DNA from: Mycolicibacterium iranicum | Lineage (GTDB): Bacteria > Actinomycetota > Actinomycetes > Mycobacteriales > Mycobacteriaceae | Assembly: GCF_001650495.1 (NCBI RefSeq) | Contig: NZ_LWCS01000002.1 | Location: 310,001 to 374,000, forward strand | Reading direction: 5' to 3' | Length of the DNA: 64,000 nt | Part shown: piece by piece, positions 50,828 through 60,564 of the stretch | How the letters are laid out: each line of letters begins with the position of its first letter | Position numbering within the stretch: position 1 is the first letter of the stretch | Position numbers and translations under genes: made by a program | Notes under the pieces: model-generated | Told to the model about the DNA's origin: nothing | Database searches by the model: none | The model's input: only the letters and a program-made list of their open reading frames with translations

Positions 50828-52336
50828 ATGGCCTCCCTGTGGACTGACGGTCGCATCGAAACACCCTCGCGCCCAGACGAGGTCGCCGACGCACGCAGCG
50901 CCGACGTGGTCGTCGTCGGTGCGGGCATCACCGGGTTGACCACCGCCCTGCTGCTGTCCCGCGCAGGCAAGCGGGTGGTCGTCGTCGAGGCGCGCCACGT
51001 CGGCGCGTGCGCGACCGGCAACACGACCGGCAAGGTGAGCGTGCTGCAGGGCAGCAAGCTGTCGAACATCGCATCCAAGCACAGCACGGCGACGCTGCGC
51101 GCCTACGTCACGGGCAACACCGAAGGCCGCGACTGGCTGCTGCGGTACTGCGACGAGCACGGCGTGAGCGTGCAGCGCGAGGACGACCACGCGTACGCCC
51201 AGAACGACAAAGGCCTTGGCTCGGCGAGAAAGATCCTGGCGGCCTGCCGGGAAGCGGAGCTCGATGCCCTCTGGGTCGACGAAGCCGACGTGCCGTTCCC
51301 GTTCGCCGGTGGGGTCCGCCTGCGCGAGCAGGCGCAGATCGATCCGATGCCGTACCTGTCGAGCCTGGTGGCCGAGCTCGAAAGGCACGGCGGCACACTG
51401 CTTCAGGGGGTGCGTGCCACGTCGGTGTCGGGCACGCGCGCCGTGACCGTGCACCTGAGGATGACCGACGCGCCGCAGGACACGCGGGACGAACAGTTCG
51501 CCATCACGGCCCAGCATTGCGTGCTGGCCACGGGCATGCCGGTGCTCGATCGTGGATTCTTCTTCGCCCGGGCTGAGGCCATGCGGTCCTACTGCATGGC
51601 GTTCGACGTTCCCGGCGACATCACACGATCGATGTACATCTCGGTCGACTCGCCGAGCCGCTCGGTGCGGTACGCGCCGACCCCGTCGGGAGAGAAGCTG
51701 ATCGTCGGCGGCGCGGGACATCCCGTGGGCAGGGCCGACCATCCCAAGAACGCGGTCGACGAGCTGGCGCGGTGGGCGACGCTGCACTTCCCCGGTGCTG
51801 CGCAGACCCACTTCTGGTCTGCCCAGGACTACCACCCCGCAGACGAACTGCCCTACGTGGGCCCACTGCTACCGAAACTCGAAAACATCCTGGTGGCAAC
51901 CGGATTCGACAAGTGGGGGATGACCAATGGTGTCGCGGCCGCGTTGGCGCTGTCCTCGCGCATCCTGGGCGGCCGCATGGACTGGGCGCAGGCCTTCGCC
52001 AGCTGGAGTCCGCACGAACTCAGCGGTATACCGAGCGCGCTGAAGGCGAACCTCGAGGTCGGCGTGAACCTGGCGAAAGGCTGGGTTGCTCCGGCGACGA
52101 CACCGTCCGAGACGCCGGACGAGGGCCAGGGCCGTGTCAGCGGCCCGCCGTGGCGGCTGCGGGCGACCAGCGTCGTCGACGGCGTCGAGCGCACGGTGTC
52201 GCCGGTGTGCCCCCATCTGGGCGGCATCGTCGACTGGAACGACGCCGACAAGGCCTGGGAATGTCCGCTGCACGGCTCTCGGTTCGCACCGGACGGGGCT
52301 CTGCTGGAGGGGCCGGCGACCCGGGGCCTGCGCTGA
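50828..52336 (+). CDS. FAD-dependent oxidoreductase with C-terminal Rieske [2Fe-2S] domain
   Basis: 502 aa from ATG 50828. The N-terminal FAD Rossmann motif is VVVVGAGITGLTTALLL, with VVVVEARHVG, then a DAO-type fold to about residue 400. The C-terminal 90 residues are a Rieske domain: CPHLGGIVDW and CPLHGSRF give the Cys-x-His and Cys-x2-His cluster ligands. Such fusions, known from gamma-proteobacteria and actinobacteria, are thought to oxidise amines or small metabolites with the Rieske cluster passing electrons. Substrate unknown. It ends one base before the convergent AraC regulator's stop and is divergent from the catalase-like gene. Confidence 0.92.
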   Translation: MASLWTDGRIETPSRPDEVADARSADVVVVGAGITGLTTALLLSRAGKRVVVVEARHVGACATGNTTGKVSVLQGSKLSNIASKHSTATLRAYVTGNTEGRDWLLRYCDEHGVSVQREDDHAYAQNDKGLGSARKILAACREAELDALWVDEADVPFPFAGGVRLREQAQIDPMPYLSSLVAELERHGGTLLQGVRATSVSGTRAVTVHLRMTDAPQDTRDEQFAITAQHCVLATGMPVLDRGFFFARAEAMRSYCMAFDVPGDITRSMYISVDSPSRSVRYAPTPSGEKLIVGGAGHPVGRADHPKNAVDELARWATLHFPGAAQTHFWSAQDYHPADELPYVGPLLPKLENILVATGFDKWGMTNGVAAALALSSRILGGRMDWAQAFASWSPHELSGIPSALKANLEVGVNLAKGWVAPATTPSETPDEGQGRVSGPPWRLRATSVVDGVERTVSPVCPHLGGIVDWNDADKAWECPLHGSRFAPDGALLEGPATRGLR

Positions 52337-52337
52337 G

Positions 52338-53318
52338 TCAGTTCTTCAGCGTGTCCGACGGATTGCGGCCGTACGCCTTCCGGTACATCGACGCGAACCG
52401 CCCTGTGTGTCCGAAACCCCAACGCGCGGAGACGATCTGAATAGTCGTCGTGGACGGGTCAGAGGCGCGCAGCTCGCGGTGCGCGTGGTCGAGCCGTACC
52501 CGACGCAGGTACTCCATCGGCGTCACGTCCAGGTGCCTGCGGAACATGTACTGCAGGGCCCGGGGAGTCACATGCACGCTCGCGGCGATGTCGGCGAGTG
52601 CGATGTCCTCCTCCACATTGCTCTCGATGTAGGCGATGGCGCGCCGAAGCAGCGGCGGCCTGCTGTCGAGCCGGTCACGCGAGGTCGGTTCCGTCGTCAC
52701 GTTGGTCGGCAGCGTCGAGACGACGACGGCGGCGAGCATGGACGCAGTGGTGGACGCGACCAGAGGAGTCGGCTGGGCGTCCTCGGCGCAGACGACGGTG
52801 CGCACGTAGTCGATGGCCGCCCCGAGGCGACTCTGAGCCTGCTCCGACACCGGACGGTGGCCGAGCAGGCGCACGTTGGTCTCGCCGCGACCCTCGTCGG
52901 CGGTGGCGACCCTGTCGAGCAGGGCGGCGTCGAACATCGTCAGGTCGTAGCTGGACTGACAGACACGACCCGAGTACGGCAGGTCTGGCTGCGTCAGCAG
53001 CGTCACATCGCCCGGTGCGAAGACGTCCTGGCCCTGGCCGATGAAGTTCTCCTCGATCCGGCCGGTGTGCACCCGGCACAGGCAGACCCGCTGTAGCGGA
53101 TCGGCGTCGTAGGACATGTGGAAGTCGAGTTCGAGTTCGTCGAAGCTGACCTGGCCGAGCCAACGCCGATCGATGCGTGCCGCGGCGGTCTCGCCCTCGC
53201 CGGCGGCGATCGTCATCTTCGTGTAGGCGCGCACCAGAAACTCCTCGGTTTCTCCGAGGTCGTTGCTGTCGAAATGAAAATTGTCCCCGGACGTCAGGGA
53301 CGTCGGTGCTGAATGCAT
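52338..53318 (-). CDS. AraC-family transcriptional regulator
   Basis: 326 aa from ATG 53318, with AGGTAG 6-7 nt upstream; longer readings to 53660 are Arg-rich and not credible. The C-terminal 100 residues hold both AraC HTH helices: IALADIAASVHVTPRALQYMFRRHL and PMEYLRRVRLDHAHRELR, ending in WGFGHTGRFASMYRKAYG. The N-terminal part is a cupin-like ligand domain of the OxyS/AraC-ligand type (RVCLCRVHTGRIEENFIGQG). It converges on the FAD/Rieske oxidoreductase. That gene could be a target, but no operator was identified. Confidence 0.9.
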   Translation of the reverse strand: MHSAPTSLTSGDNFHFDSNDLGETEEFLVRAYTKMTIAAGEGETAAARIDRRWLGQVSFDELELDFHMSYDADPLQRVCLCRVHTGRIEENFIGQGQDVFAPGDVTLLTQPDLPYSGRVCQSSYDLTMFDAALLDRVATADEGRGETNVRLLGHRPVSEQAQSRLGAAIDYVRTVVCAEDAQPTPLVASTTASMLAAVVVSTLPTNVTTEPTSRDRLDSRPPLLRRAIAYIESNVEEDIALADIAASVHVTPRALQYMFRRHLDVTPMEYLRRVRLDHAHRELRASDPSTTTIQIVSARWGFGHTGRFASMYRKAYGRNPSDTLKN

Positions 53319-53530
53319 GCTGCTACCTGGTGTGGTTCGCGGCGACGGGGCGCTGGCTTGACCCCCGAGCGGCCCACAATACCGGGCCGGGCAGTTGCTG
53401 ATGAAGCAAACCCCCTCTCGTGCCCGTCTCGGCAAAAGGCGAGGTCGTCCAGCGTGGCAGTGCAGGAACCGGTGACCTGATCGGCGACCCCGGCGGACTT
53501 GCTGTGCGAAGCTGATCGCATGGTGGGGCG

Positions 53531-54172
53531 GTGAGCAGCGAAAAGGTGCGGGTGGTCGTCGGTGACGACCACCCGATGTTCCGCGACGGAGTGGTGCGCG
53601 CATTGCTGTCGAGCGGTTCGATCGACGTCGTCGCCGAGGCCGCCGACGGTACCGCTGCATTGGCGGCGATCCGTGAGCACCGGCCGCAGGTGGCGCTGTT
53701 GGACTACCGCATGCCCGCGATGGACGGCGCCGAGGTGGCCGCGGCCGTGGTGCGCGACGCGCTGCCGACGCGGGTGCTGCTGGTCTCGGCGCACGACGAG
53801 GCAGCCATCGTCTACCGCGCGCTCCAGGACGGTGCCGCCGGCTTCCTGGGCAAGGACTCCACCCGCAGCGAGCTGGTGAACGCGGTGCTCGACTGTGCCA
53901 AAGGCCGCGACGTGGTGGCGCCCGGCCTGGCCGCGGGCCTGGCCGGCGAGATCCGCAGGCGCGCCGAGCCCGAGGGGCCCGTGCTGAGCCCTCGGGAGCG
54001 GGAAGTGCTGACGCTCATCGCCGCGGGCCGCAGCATCCCCGCGATGGCCAAGGAGCTCTACCTCGCACCGTCTACCGTCAAGACCCACGTCCAGCGCCTC
54101 TACGAGAAGCTCGGCGTGAGCGACAGGGGCGCCGCCGTCGCGGAGGCCATGCGGCGCAAGCTTCTGGATTAG
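53531..54172 (+). CDS. NarL/FixJ-type response regulator
   Basis: 213 aa from GTG 53531. Receiver domain (residues 5-120): acidic pair Asp12-Asp13, phospho-acceptor Asp58 in ALLDYRMPAMDG, and the conserved Lys in GFLGKDS. The C-terminal LuxR HTH reads LSPREREVLTLIAAGRSIPAMAKELYLAPSTVKTHVQRLYEKLGVSDR. It forms a two-component system with the histidine kinase that starts two bases after its stop. Target genes unknown. The 212 bp before it contain no gene. Confidence 0.95.
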   Translation: MSSEKVRVVVGDDHPMFRDGVVRALLSSGSIDVVAEAADGTAALAAIREHRPQVALLDYRMPAMDGAEVAAAVVRDALPTRVLLVSAHDEAAIVYRALQDGAAGFLGKDSTRSELVNAVLDCAKGRDVVAPGLAAGLAGEIRRRAEPEGPVLSPREREVLTLIAAGRSIPAMAKELYLAPSTVKTHVQRLYEKLGVSDRGAAVAEAMRRKLLD

Positions 54173-54173
54173 T

Positions 54174-55364
54174 GTGACCGCAATAGTGCTCAAGCTGCGT
54201 GCTTTTCGTGACTACCTGGCAGGTGAGCCGGTCCGGGTCTCGGCAGTACTGCGGCTGCCGTTGATCGCACTCATCGGTGTGCTCGTGTGGATCTGGGACG
54301 TGAACCACTGGCTGCCCGGGCTGTACGCGGCGATCCTGGGCAGCTACGCCGTCGCCGCGGTCGTCTGGCTGGTGGCCGTGTTCCGCGGACCGGTCCCGCG
54401 CTGGGCCGACTGGGCCTCGACCGCCGTGGACCTCTCCGTGGTCATCGCGCTGTGCGTCGTCTCGGGCGGCGCCACCGCGGCGCTGCTGCCCGTCTTCTTC
54501 CTGCTGCCGATCTCGGTGGCTTTCCAGGACCGGCCGGGCCTGACCGCGATCGTCGGGGCCATCACCGCCCTGGGGTACCTCGCCGTCTGGATCTTCTACT
54601 CGAAACGCGACGACAACGTCGGGCTGCCGAACATGGTCTACACCCATTTCGGTTTCATCGTCTGGATGGGCATCGCGACGACCGCACTGAGTTTCGTGCT
54701 CGCCCGTCGCGCGGCGCATCTGGTCGCACTGCAAGAGGTTCGGCGCCAACTGGTTTCGGAGGCCATGCAGTCCGACGAGCGACACAACCGCGACGTCGCC
54801 GAACACCTTCACGACGGCCCGCTGCAGACGCTGCTGGCGGCGCGACTGGAACTCGACGAGGCCCGCGAACGAGTTCCCGACCCGGCACTCGACGCCGTCT
54901 ACACCGCGTTGCAGGACACCGCCGCGGGGCTGCGCTCCACCGTCACCGAGTTGCATCCGCAGGTGCTGGCCCAGCTCGGCCTCACCGACGGGGTGCGAGA
55001 ATTGTTGCGGCAGTTCCAGAGTCGTCATGACGTGACGGTGATCGCCACGCTCGAGGAGGTCGGCAAGCCCCAGTCGCAGGCGCTGCTCTACCGGGCCGCG
55101 CGCGAACTGCTCACCAACGTCGGCAAGCACGCCGGTGCCGCCACGGTGTGGGTGGACCTGGTCCGTCAGCGCGACCGTGTGGTCCTCACCGTCCGTGACG
55201 ACGGCCGCGGGTTCGACCCGGACGACGTCGGAACGTCTTTGGCCGCAGGGCATATCGGCCTCGGTTCGCTGCTGGCGCGGTTCGAGGCGATGGGCGGGTC
55301 GATGCGCATCGATGCCGACGAGCACGGCACCAGCGTGACGGTGACGTCGCCGCCCGAAAGTTAG
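54174..55364 (+). CDS. Sensor histidine kinase, NarX/MacS-like (HisKA_3)
   Basis: 396 aa from GTG 54174. The first 180 residues carry five or so transmembrane segments with short loops and no large external domain, so the signal is probably sensed in the membrane. The HisKA_3 box is [12 protein letters not shown] with phospho-acceptor His213. The ATPase domain (about 290-390) has [13 protein letters not shown] (N box), DDGRGFD (G1) and [16 protein letters not shown] (G2). It phosphorylates the preceding response regulator. It ends inside the stop region of pntB (4-bp convergent overlap). Confidence 0.94.
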   Translation: MTAIVLKLRAFRDYLAGEPVRVSAVLRLPLIALIGVLVWIWDVNHWLPGLYAAILGSYAVAAVVWLVAVFRGPVPRWADWASTAVDLSVVIALCVVSGGATAALLPVFFLLPISVAFQDRPGLTAIVGAITALGYLAVWIFYSKRDDNVGLPNMVYTHFGFIVWMGIATTALSFVLARRAAHLVALQEVRRQLVSEAMQSDERHNRDVAEHLHDGPLQTLLAARLELDEARERVPDPALDAVYTALQDTAAGLRSTVTELHPQVLAQLGLTDGVRELLRQFQSRHDVTVIATLEEVGKPQSQALLYRAARELLTNVGKHAGAATVWVDLVRQRDRVVLTVRDDGRGFDPDDVGTSLAAGHIGLGSLLARFEAMGGSMRIDADEHGTSVTVTSPPES

Positions 55365-56800
55365 ACCTTCTCGCCGACCGACAGTGCGGCGTTGATCGCG
55401 TCGACGCGGTCCTTGGCGTCGCCGAACAGCATCTGGGTGTTCTCCCGGAAGAACAACGGGTTCTGCACGCCCGCGTAGCCGGATGCCATGGAGCGCTTGA
55501 ACACGATGACGTTGTCGGCGTTCCACACCGTGAGCACCGGCATGCCGGCGATCGGGCTGCCGGGATCCTCTGAGGCCGCGGGGTTCACGGTGTCGTTGGC
55601 GCCGATGACGAGCACCACCGAGGTGCCATCGAAGTCGTCGTTGATCTCGTCCATCTCGAGCACGATGTCGTAGGGCACCTTGGCCTCGGCCAGCAGCACG
55701 TTCATGTGGCCGGGCAGCCGGCCCGCGACCGGGTGGATGCCGAAGCGGACCTCGACGCCGCGCTCGCGCAGCTTGCGGGTCAGGTCGGCGACCCCGTACT
55801 GGGCCTGGGCGACGGCCATGCCGTAGCCGGGGGTGATGATGACCGAGGTGGCGCCCGCGAGCAGTTCGGCCGCACCCTCGGCGTTGATCTCGCGGTGCTC
55901 GCCGTAGTCCTTGTCCTCGGACGGCCCCGCCTCGATCCCGAAACCGCCTGCGATGACGGAGATGAACGACCGGTTCATCGCCTTGCACATGATGTAGGAC
56001 AGGTACGCACCCGAGGAGCCCACGAGCGCTCCGGTGATGATGAGCAGGTCGTTGCCGAGCAGGAAGCCCGACGCCGCAGCGGCCCAACCGGAGTAGCTGT
56101 TGAGCATCGACACCACGACGGGCATGTCGCCGCCGCCGATAGAGGCCACCAGGTGCCAGCCCAGCAGTAGAGCGAGCACGGTGACCACGATGAGCAGCCA
56201 CAGCTGCGGGTCGATGACGAACCACACCGTCAGCGCCGCGAACAGCACCAGCGCGCCGACGTTGAGGAAGTTCTTGCCGGGCAGCATCATCGGCGCCGAC
56301 TTGATCTTGGCCGAGAGCTTCAGATTGGCCACGATCGAGCCGGTGAAGGTCACCGCGCCGATGAAGACGCCGATGACGACCTCGGCGGAATGGATGCCCA
56401 GCATGCCTTCGGTGGCCAGCTGGGCGGCTTCGGCACCCGCCGAGTCACCCTCGACGTGGAGGTAGCCGTTCCACCCGACCAGCACCGCGGCCAGGCCGAC
56501 GAAGCTGTGCAGCAATGCGATCAGCTCGGGCATGCCCGTCATCTCGACGATCTTGGCGCGCCACAACCCGATTGCGGCGCCAATGGCCATCGCGACGGCC
56601 AGCAGCGCAAGGCCGAGCGGTTCGATGTGGCGGGCCAACGCCAGCGCGATCGTCGCGACCAGCGCCACCGCCATCCCGGCGATGCCGAAACTGTTTCCCG
56701 CACGCGATGTTTCGTGCTTGGACAGCCCGGCCAGCGCCAGGATGAACAGCAGCGCGGCGACGACGTAGGCCGCGGTGGCGGCAGTCTCCAGTGTGAACAT
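55361..56800 (-). CDS. pntB: NAD(P) transhydrogenase beta subunit
   Basis: 479 aa from ATG 56800. The N-terminal 290 residues are hydrophobic (domain II; about nine helices), with the [16 protein letters not shown] segment typical of PntB. The C-terminal 180 residues form the NADP-binding domain [62 protein letters not shown] and [18 protein letters not shown]. It works with PntA to make NADPH from NADH using the proton gradient. One base separates it from pntA. Confidence 0.96.
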   Translation of the reverse strand: MFTLETAATAAYVVAALLFILALAGLSKHETSRAGNSFGIAGMAVALVATIALALARHIEPLGLALLAVAMAIGAAIGLWRAKIVEMTGMPELIALLHSFVGLAAVLVGWNGYLHVEGDSAGAEAAQLATEGMLGIHSAEVVIGVFIGAVTFTGSIVANLKLSAKIKSAPMMLPGKNFLNVGALVLFAALTVWFVIDPQLWLLIVVTVLALLLGWHLVASIGGGDMPVVVSMLNSYSGWAAAASGFLLGNDLLIITGALVGSSGAYLSYIMCKAMNRSFISVIAGGFGIEAGPSEDKDYGEHREINAEGAAELLAGATSVIITPGYGMAVAQAQYGVADLTRKLRERGVEVRFGIHPVAGRLPGHMNVLLAEAKVPYDIVLEMDEINDDFDGTSVVLVIGANDTVNPAASEDPGSPIAGMPVLTVWNADNVIVFKRSMASGYAGVQNPLFFRENTQMLFGDAKDRVDAINAALSVGEKV

Positions 56801-56801
56801 G

Positions 56802-58334
56802 TCAGCTCCTCGAGAACATGGCGAGCATGCGCCGCGTGACCGCGAAGCCGCCGAAGACGTTGATGCTGGCGAGCAGGATCGCCGCGAAGGCCAGCGACGT
56901 GACGATGATGTCGCCGTGCCCGATCTGCAACAGGGCGCCGACGACGATGATGCCGGAGATGGCGTTGGTCACCGACATCAGCGGGGTGTGCAGCGCGTGG
57001 TGGACGTTGCCGATCACGTAGTAGCCGATGACGATCGCCAGCGCGAACACCGTCAGGTGCACCTGCAGTGCCGCGGGTGAGAGCGCGATCAACGCGAACA
57101 GTGCCGCCGCGACAGCGAATGTCACGCCGAGGCGGCGTCGCGCGGACATGGGAGTCTTCGGCTCCGTCTTTTCGACCGGAGCGGCGGCCTTCGCCGCCGG
57201 TGCGGCCGACACCTGTACCGGTGGCGGCGGCCAGGTGACCTCGCCGTCGCGGATCACGGTCACCGAGCGTTGCACCACGTCGTCAAAGTCGAGGGTTAGC
57301 TGACCGTCCTTCTCCGGCGTCAGAAGCTTGAGCAGGTTGACCAGGTTGGTGCCGTAGAGCTGCGATGCGGTCGCGGGCAGGCGGCCTGCGAGATCGGTGT
57401 AGCCGATGATCGTGACGCCGTGGTCGGTGACGACCTTCTGGTCCTTGACGGTGCCTTCGATATTGCCGCCGTTGGCCGCGGCCATGTCGACCAGCACGCT
57501 GCCCGGCTTCATCGCGGCGACCATGTCGGCGGTGATGATGCGCGGCGCCGGCCTACCCGGGATCAGCGCTGTGGTGATGATGATGTCGACGTCCTCGGCC
57601 AGCTCGGCGTACAGCGCCGCCTCGCGGGCCTTGTAGTCCTCACCCATTTCCTTGGCGTATCCAGTCGCCGAGACCTCACCGGCGTTCGGATCGACCGAGA
57701 CGTACTCCCCACCGAGTGACTTGACCTGATCGGCCACCTCGGGCCGCGGGTCGGTGGCCTTCACGATCGCACCCAGGCTGCCTGCCGCCCCGATCGCGGC
57801 CAGACCCGCCACACCGGCACCCACCACCAGCACCTTGGCCGGCGGCACCTTGCCCGCCGCGGTGACCTGGCCGGTGAAGAACCGGCCGAACTCGTGGGCC
57901 GCCTCGACCACTGCGCGGTAGCCGGCGATGTTGGCCATCGAGGACAGCACGTCCAGCGACTGGGCGCGCGAGATCCGCGGAACCGCATCCATGGCCAGCA
58001 CCGTGATCGGGCGCTGGGCCAGCGTCTCGACGAGTTCGGGCTTGAGCGCGGGCGAGATCAGACTGACCAGGGTCGCGCCGTCCTTGAGCGTGGCGATCTC
58101 GGCGTCATCGGGTGCGTTCACCTTGAGAACGACATCGGCGGACAGTGCCTCGTCGCGATCGCCGACACTGGCGCCCGCCTCGGCGTAGGCGCCGTCGGCG
58201 AAACTCGACGCCGCACCGGCGCCCGATTCCACCACTACCTGGTAGCCGAGCTTGATGAGCTGGCCGACGGTCGCCGGGGTCGCGGCCACCCGCGTCTCCC
58301 CAGGCAGGGACTCTCTCGGTATCCCGATGATCAT
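56802..58334 (-). CDS. pntA: NAD(P) transhydrogenase alpha subunit, fused form
   Basis: 510 aa in one chain: domain I, the NAD-binding part (1-370; [57 protein letters not shown]), a Pro/Ala-rich linker (about 375-410) and a C-terminal membrane part with four helices ([10 protein letters not shown] end). In M. tuberculosis the same protein is split into PntAa and PntAb; here it is continuous as in E. coli. It forms the transhydrogenase with PntB. The start ATG at 58334 has no other in-frame candidate nearby. Confidence 0.96.
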   Translation of the reverse strand: MIIGIPRESLPGETRVAATPATVGQLIKLGYQVVVESGAGAASSFADGAYAEAGASVGDRDEALSADVVLKVNAPDDAEIATLKDGATLVSLISPALKPELVETLAQRPITVLAMDAVPRISRAQSLDVLSSMANIAGYRAVVEAAHEFGRFFTGQVTAAGKVPPAKVLVVGAGVAGLAAIGAAGSLGAIVKATDPRPEVADQVKSLGGEYVSVDPNAGEVSATGYAKEMGEDYKAREAALYAELAEDVDIIITTALIPGRPAPRIITADMVAAMKPGSVLVDMAAANGGNIEGTVKDQKVVTDHGVTIIGYTDLAGRLPATASQLYGTNLVNLLKLLTPEKDGQLTLDFDDVVQRSVTVIRDGEVTWPPPPVQVSAAPAAKAAAPVEKTEPKTPMSARRRLGVTFAVAAALFALIALSPAALQVHLTVFALAIVIGYYVIGNVHHALHTPLMSVTNAISGIIVVGALLQIGHGDIIVTSLAFAAILLASINVFGGFAVTRRMLAMFSRS

Positions 58335-58491
58335 CGATGTCAGTCCGTTCTAAGTTCGCCCACGGCGCATGGAAAAGGTCAGTGTAAGAGTTCCTGGTAC
58401 CGACGGTCGCGTTCTGTAGCACAGCTAGACAATTCGCGTGACGGATGGACGCGAGACTGTAACGCGGTCGGTGGCCGGCACAAAGTGCCAG

Positions 58492-58519
58492 TTGACGGGC
58501 GTCAAGAGGACGCTACGGT
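58492..58519 (+). promoter_or_regulatory. Promoter of the alcohol dehydrogenase gene with overlapping inverted repeat
   Basis: TTGACG (58492-58497) and TACGGT (58514-58519) are 16 bp apart, and the -10 ends 5 nt before the ATG at 58525, near-leaderless. An inverted repeat TTGAC-GGGC-GTCAA (58492-58505) covers the -35, a possible repressor site. Confidence 0.5.
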
Positions 58520-58524
58520 AGCGC

Positions 58525-59613
58525 ATGCCCGAAACCACCGCGGTGTTGTCGTATGCGCAGGCGGATCCGTTCGTTGTCGCCGATGTCGTGGTGGACGAGC
58601 CACGAGGCGACGAGATTCTGGTACGCATCGAAGCGGCCGGTGTCTGTCACACCGATCTGGTCAATCGCGTTGCGGGAAATCAGGATCGACCGGTTCTGCT
58701 CGGTCACGAAGGAGCCGGGATCGTCGAGGCGGTCGGCGAGCAGGTGCGCACTGTGAAACCGGGCGACCGTGTCGTGCTGTCGTTCCGCTCTTGCGGCGGA
58801 TGCGTCAACTGCGAGGCCCGGCGTCCCGCCTACTGCCGAAACGCCGCCAGGCTGAACAACTTCGGTGCACGCGACGACGGCACGCCACGGGTCACTGTCG
58901 GTGGGCGACCCGTGCTCGACGGGTTCTTCGGCCAGTCCAGTCTCGCCGGCTACGCGCTGTCCCATCAGGACAACACCGTGGTCGTCGGAGGCGACGTCGA
59001 TCCGGTCATCGCGGCGCCGCTGGGTTGCGGATTCCAGACCGGGGCGGGGGCCGTCCTCAACCTGATGAAGCCGCGGCCCGGGGCGACGCTGGCCGTATTC
59101 GGCGCGGGTGCAGTCGGATTGGCCGGTGTCCTCGCGGCGCTGGCCGCCGAGGTGGACACCGTGATCGTGGTGGAACCGTCGGCGCAGCGGCGGCTGCTCG
59201 CCGAAAGTCTGGGTGCGCGTGCGACTTTGGACCCTACCGAGGAGCCGGTGGCGGCGATTCGCGAGATCACCGGTGCAGGAGTGGACTACGCGTTGGACAC
59301 CACCGGGCGCCCGAGCGTGCTCGCCGATGCGGTGAAGGCGCTCGCGGTGGGCGGGACCGCCGTGGCGGTCGGCCTGGGCGCCGGGGTGCCCGCCATCGAT
59401 CTGCGGGACCTGGTCATGCGCGGCAAGAGCGTGCACGGCTGCCTGGAAGGCGACTCGGTACCTTCGGTTTTCATCCCGCAGCTGCTGGCCCTTCATGCCG
59501 CAGGCCGGTTTCCCGTCGAGCGGCTCGTCACATCCTTCGCGCACGACGACGTCAACGTCGCGGTCACCGCTCAGCACACCGGTGGAGTGGTCAAACCGGT
59601 GCTGACGTGGTGA
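58525..59613 (+). CDS. Zinc-type alcohol dehydrogenase
   Basis: 362 aa. Catalytic-zinc motif GVCHTDLV (Cys40 region) and GHEGAGIVEAVG; structural-zinc cysteines in CGGCVNCEARRPAYC; NAD-binding FGAGAVGLAGVLAA. The pattern is closest to class III-like or aryl-alcohol dehydrogenases of actinobacteria. It oxidises an alcohol with NAD(P). Located between pntA (divergent) and an ABC importer 65 bp downstream; it may be related to Rv0162c-type genes. Substrate unknown. Confidence 0.92.
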   Translation: MPETTAVLSYAQADPFVVADVVVDEPRGDEILVRIEAAGVCHTDLVNRVAGNQDRPVLLGHEGAGIVEAVGEQVRTVKPGDRVVLSFRSCGGCVNCEARRPAYCRNAARLNNFGARDDGTPRVTVGGRPVLDGFFGQSSLAGYALSHQDNTVVVGGDVDPVIAAPLGCGFQTGAGAVLNLMKPRPGATLAVFGAGAVGLAGVLAALAAEVDTVIVVEPSAQRRLLAESLGARATLDPTEEPVAAIREITGAGVDYALDTTGRPSVLADAVKALAVGGTAVAVGLGAGVPAIDLRDLVMRGKSVHGCLEGDSVPSVFIPQLLALHAAGRFPVERLVTSFAHDDVNVAVTAQHTGGVVKPVLTW

Positions 59614-59678
59614 TCGGAGTTTTGCTCGCGCTGATCGCAGCTATTCCCGGATCATGACGGATCCGTCAATGTCTCCCG

Positions 59679-60557
59679 GTGTCCGTTTTCGTCGATATCG
59701 CGCCGGGTTCCGACCCTGTCGCCGAACCCCCTGCGCCGGGGACTGACGCGGGCCCGGCACAACGCCGCTGGCGCGGTCTGCTGACCCGAGCGGCGCTGCC
59801 GCTGCTGTCGGTCGTCGTCTTCGGCATCGTGTGGCAGCTGGCCGCCGCCAGCGGTGTATGGAATCAGACGTTCGTGCCGTATCCGGCCACGGTGTGGAAC
59901 GCGTTCGTCGATGTCTCGACCACCCACGACGGTGTCCGCGGCTACGCGGGCTATCTCCTGTGGGAGCACCTCTACATGACGTTGCGGCGGGTCCTCGCCG
60001 GTGTGGTCATCGGTGTCGTGCTCGGCGTGCTGCTCGGACTTCTGATGGGCTCGGTGGGCTGGATCCGCAGCGTGCTCGAACCCTGGTTGACGTTCCTGCG
60101 AGCCCTGCCGCCGCTGGCCTACTTCTTCCTCCTGGTCATCTGGCTGGGCATCGACGAGGCACCCAAGATCACTCTGCTCGCGCTCGCCGCGCTGCCGCCC
60201 GCCGCCGTCGCAACCACCGCCGCGGTCGTCGCCGCGCCCGTCGGGCTGCAGGAGGCGGCGCGGGCGCTCGGCGCGTCCCGACGTCAGGTGATTCGTGACG
60301 TCGTCGTCCCGTCGGCGCTGCCCGAGACGTTCACCGGCATCCGGCTCGCCGTCGGTATGGCCTACTCGTCGGTCGTCGCCGCCGAGCTGTTCAACGGCAT
60401 CCCCGGCATCGGCGGATTAGTCAAGGACGCAAGCAATTACAACAACACCCCCGTCGTGCTGGTCGGCATCTTCGCCATCGGGTTCTCGGGTTTGGTCATC
60501 GACTCACTGCTGCGTTCGATCGAACGCCGCAGCGTTCCCTGGATTGGAAAGGTTTAG
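59679..60557 (+). CDS. ABC transporter permease, sulfonate/taurine-type importer
   Basis: 292 aa from GTG 59679. Six transmembrane helices; the EAA loop is EAARALGASRRQVIRDVVVP near residue 205. The segment FLRALPPLAYFFLLVIWLGIDEAPK is typical of the SsuC/TauC group. The three genes permease, receptor, ATPase overlap or abut in one rightward operon. The alternative upstream ATG at 59669 is in another frame. Substrate is a sulfonate or related anion by family; not proven. Confidence 0.91.
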   Translation: MSVFVDIAPGSDPVAEPPAPGTDAGPAQRRWRGLLTRAALPLLSVVVFGIVWQLAAASGVWNQTFVPYPATVWNAFVDVSTTHDGVRGYAGYLLWEHLYMTLRRVLAGVVIGVVLGVLLGLLMGSVGWIRSVLEPWLTFLRALPPLAYFFLLVIWLGIDEAPKITLLALAALPPAAVATTAAVVAAPVGLQEAARALGASRRQVIRDVVVPSALPETFTGIRLAVGMAYSSVVAAELFNGIPGIGGLVKDASNYNNTPVVLVGIFAIGFSGLVIDSLLRSIERRSVPWIGKV

Positions 60558-60564
60558 CAAAATC

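Noticed and set aside
49607..51835. 742-codon minus-strand frame across the FAD/Rieske gene and fadE2 start
   Set aside because: It is antisense to the FAD/Rieske gene and out of frame with fadE2. No family similarity.
54078..56225. 715-codon minus-strand frame across the kinase gene and pntB
   Set aside because: Arg/His/Gln-rich shadow frame. The real genes are the kinase (plus) and pntB (minus, another frame).
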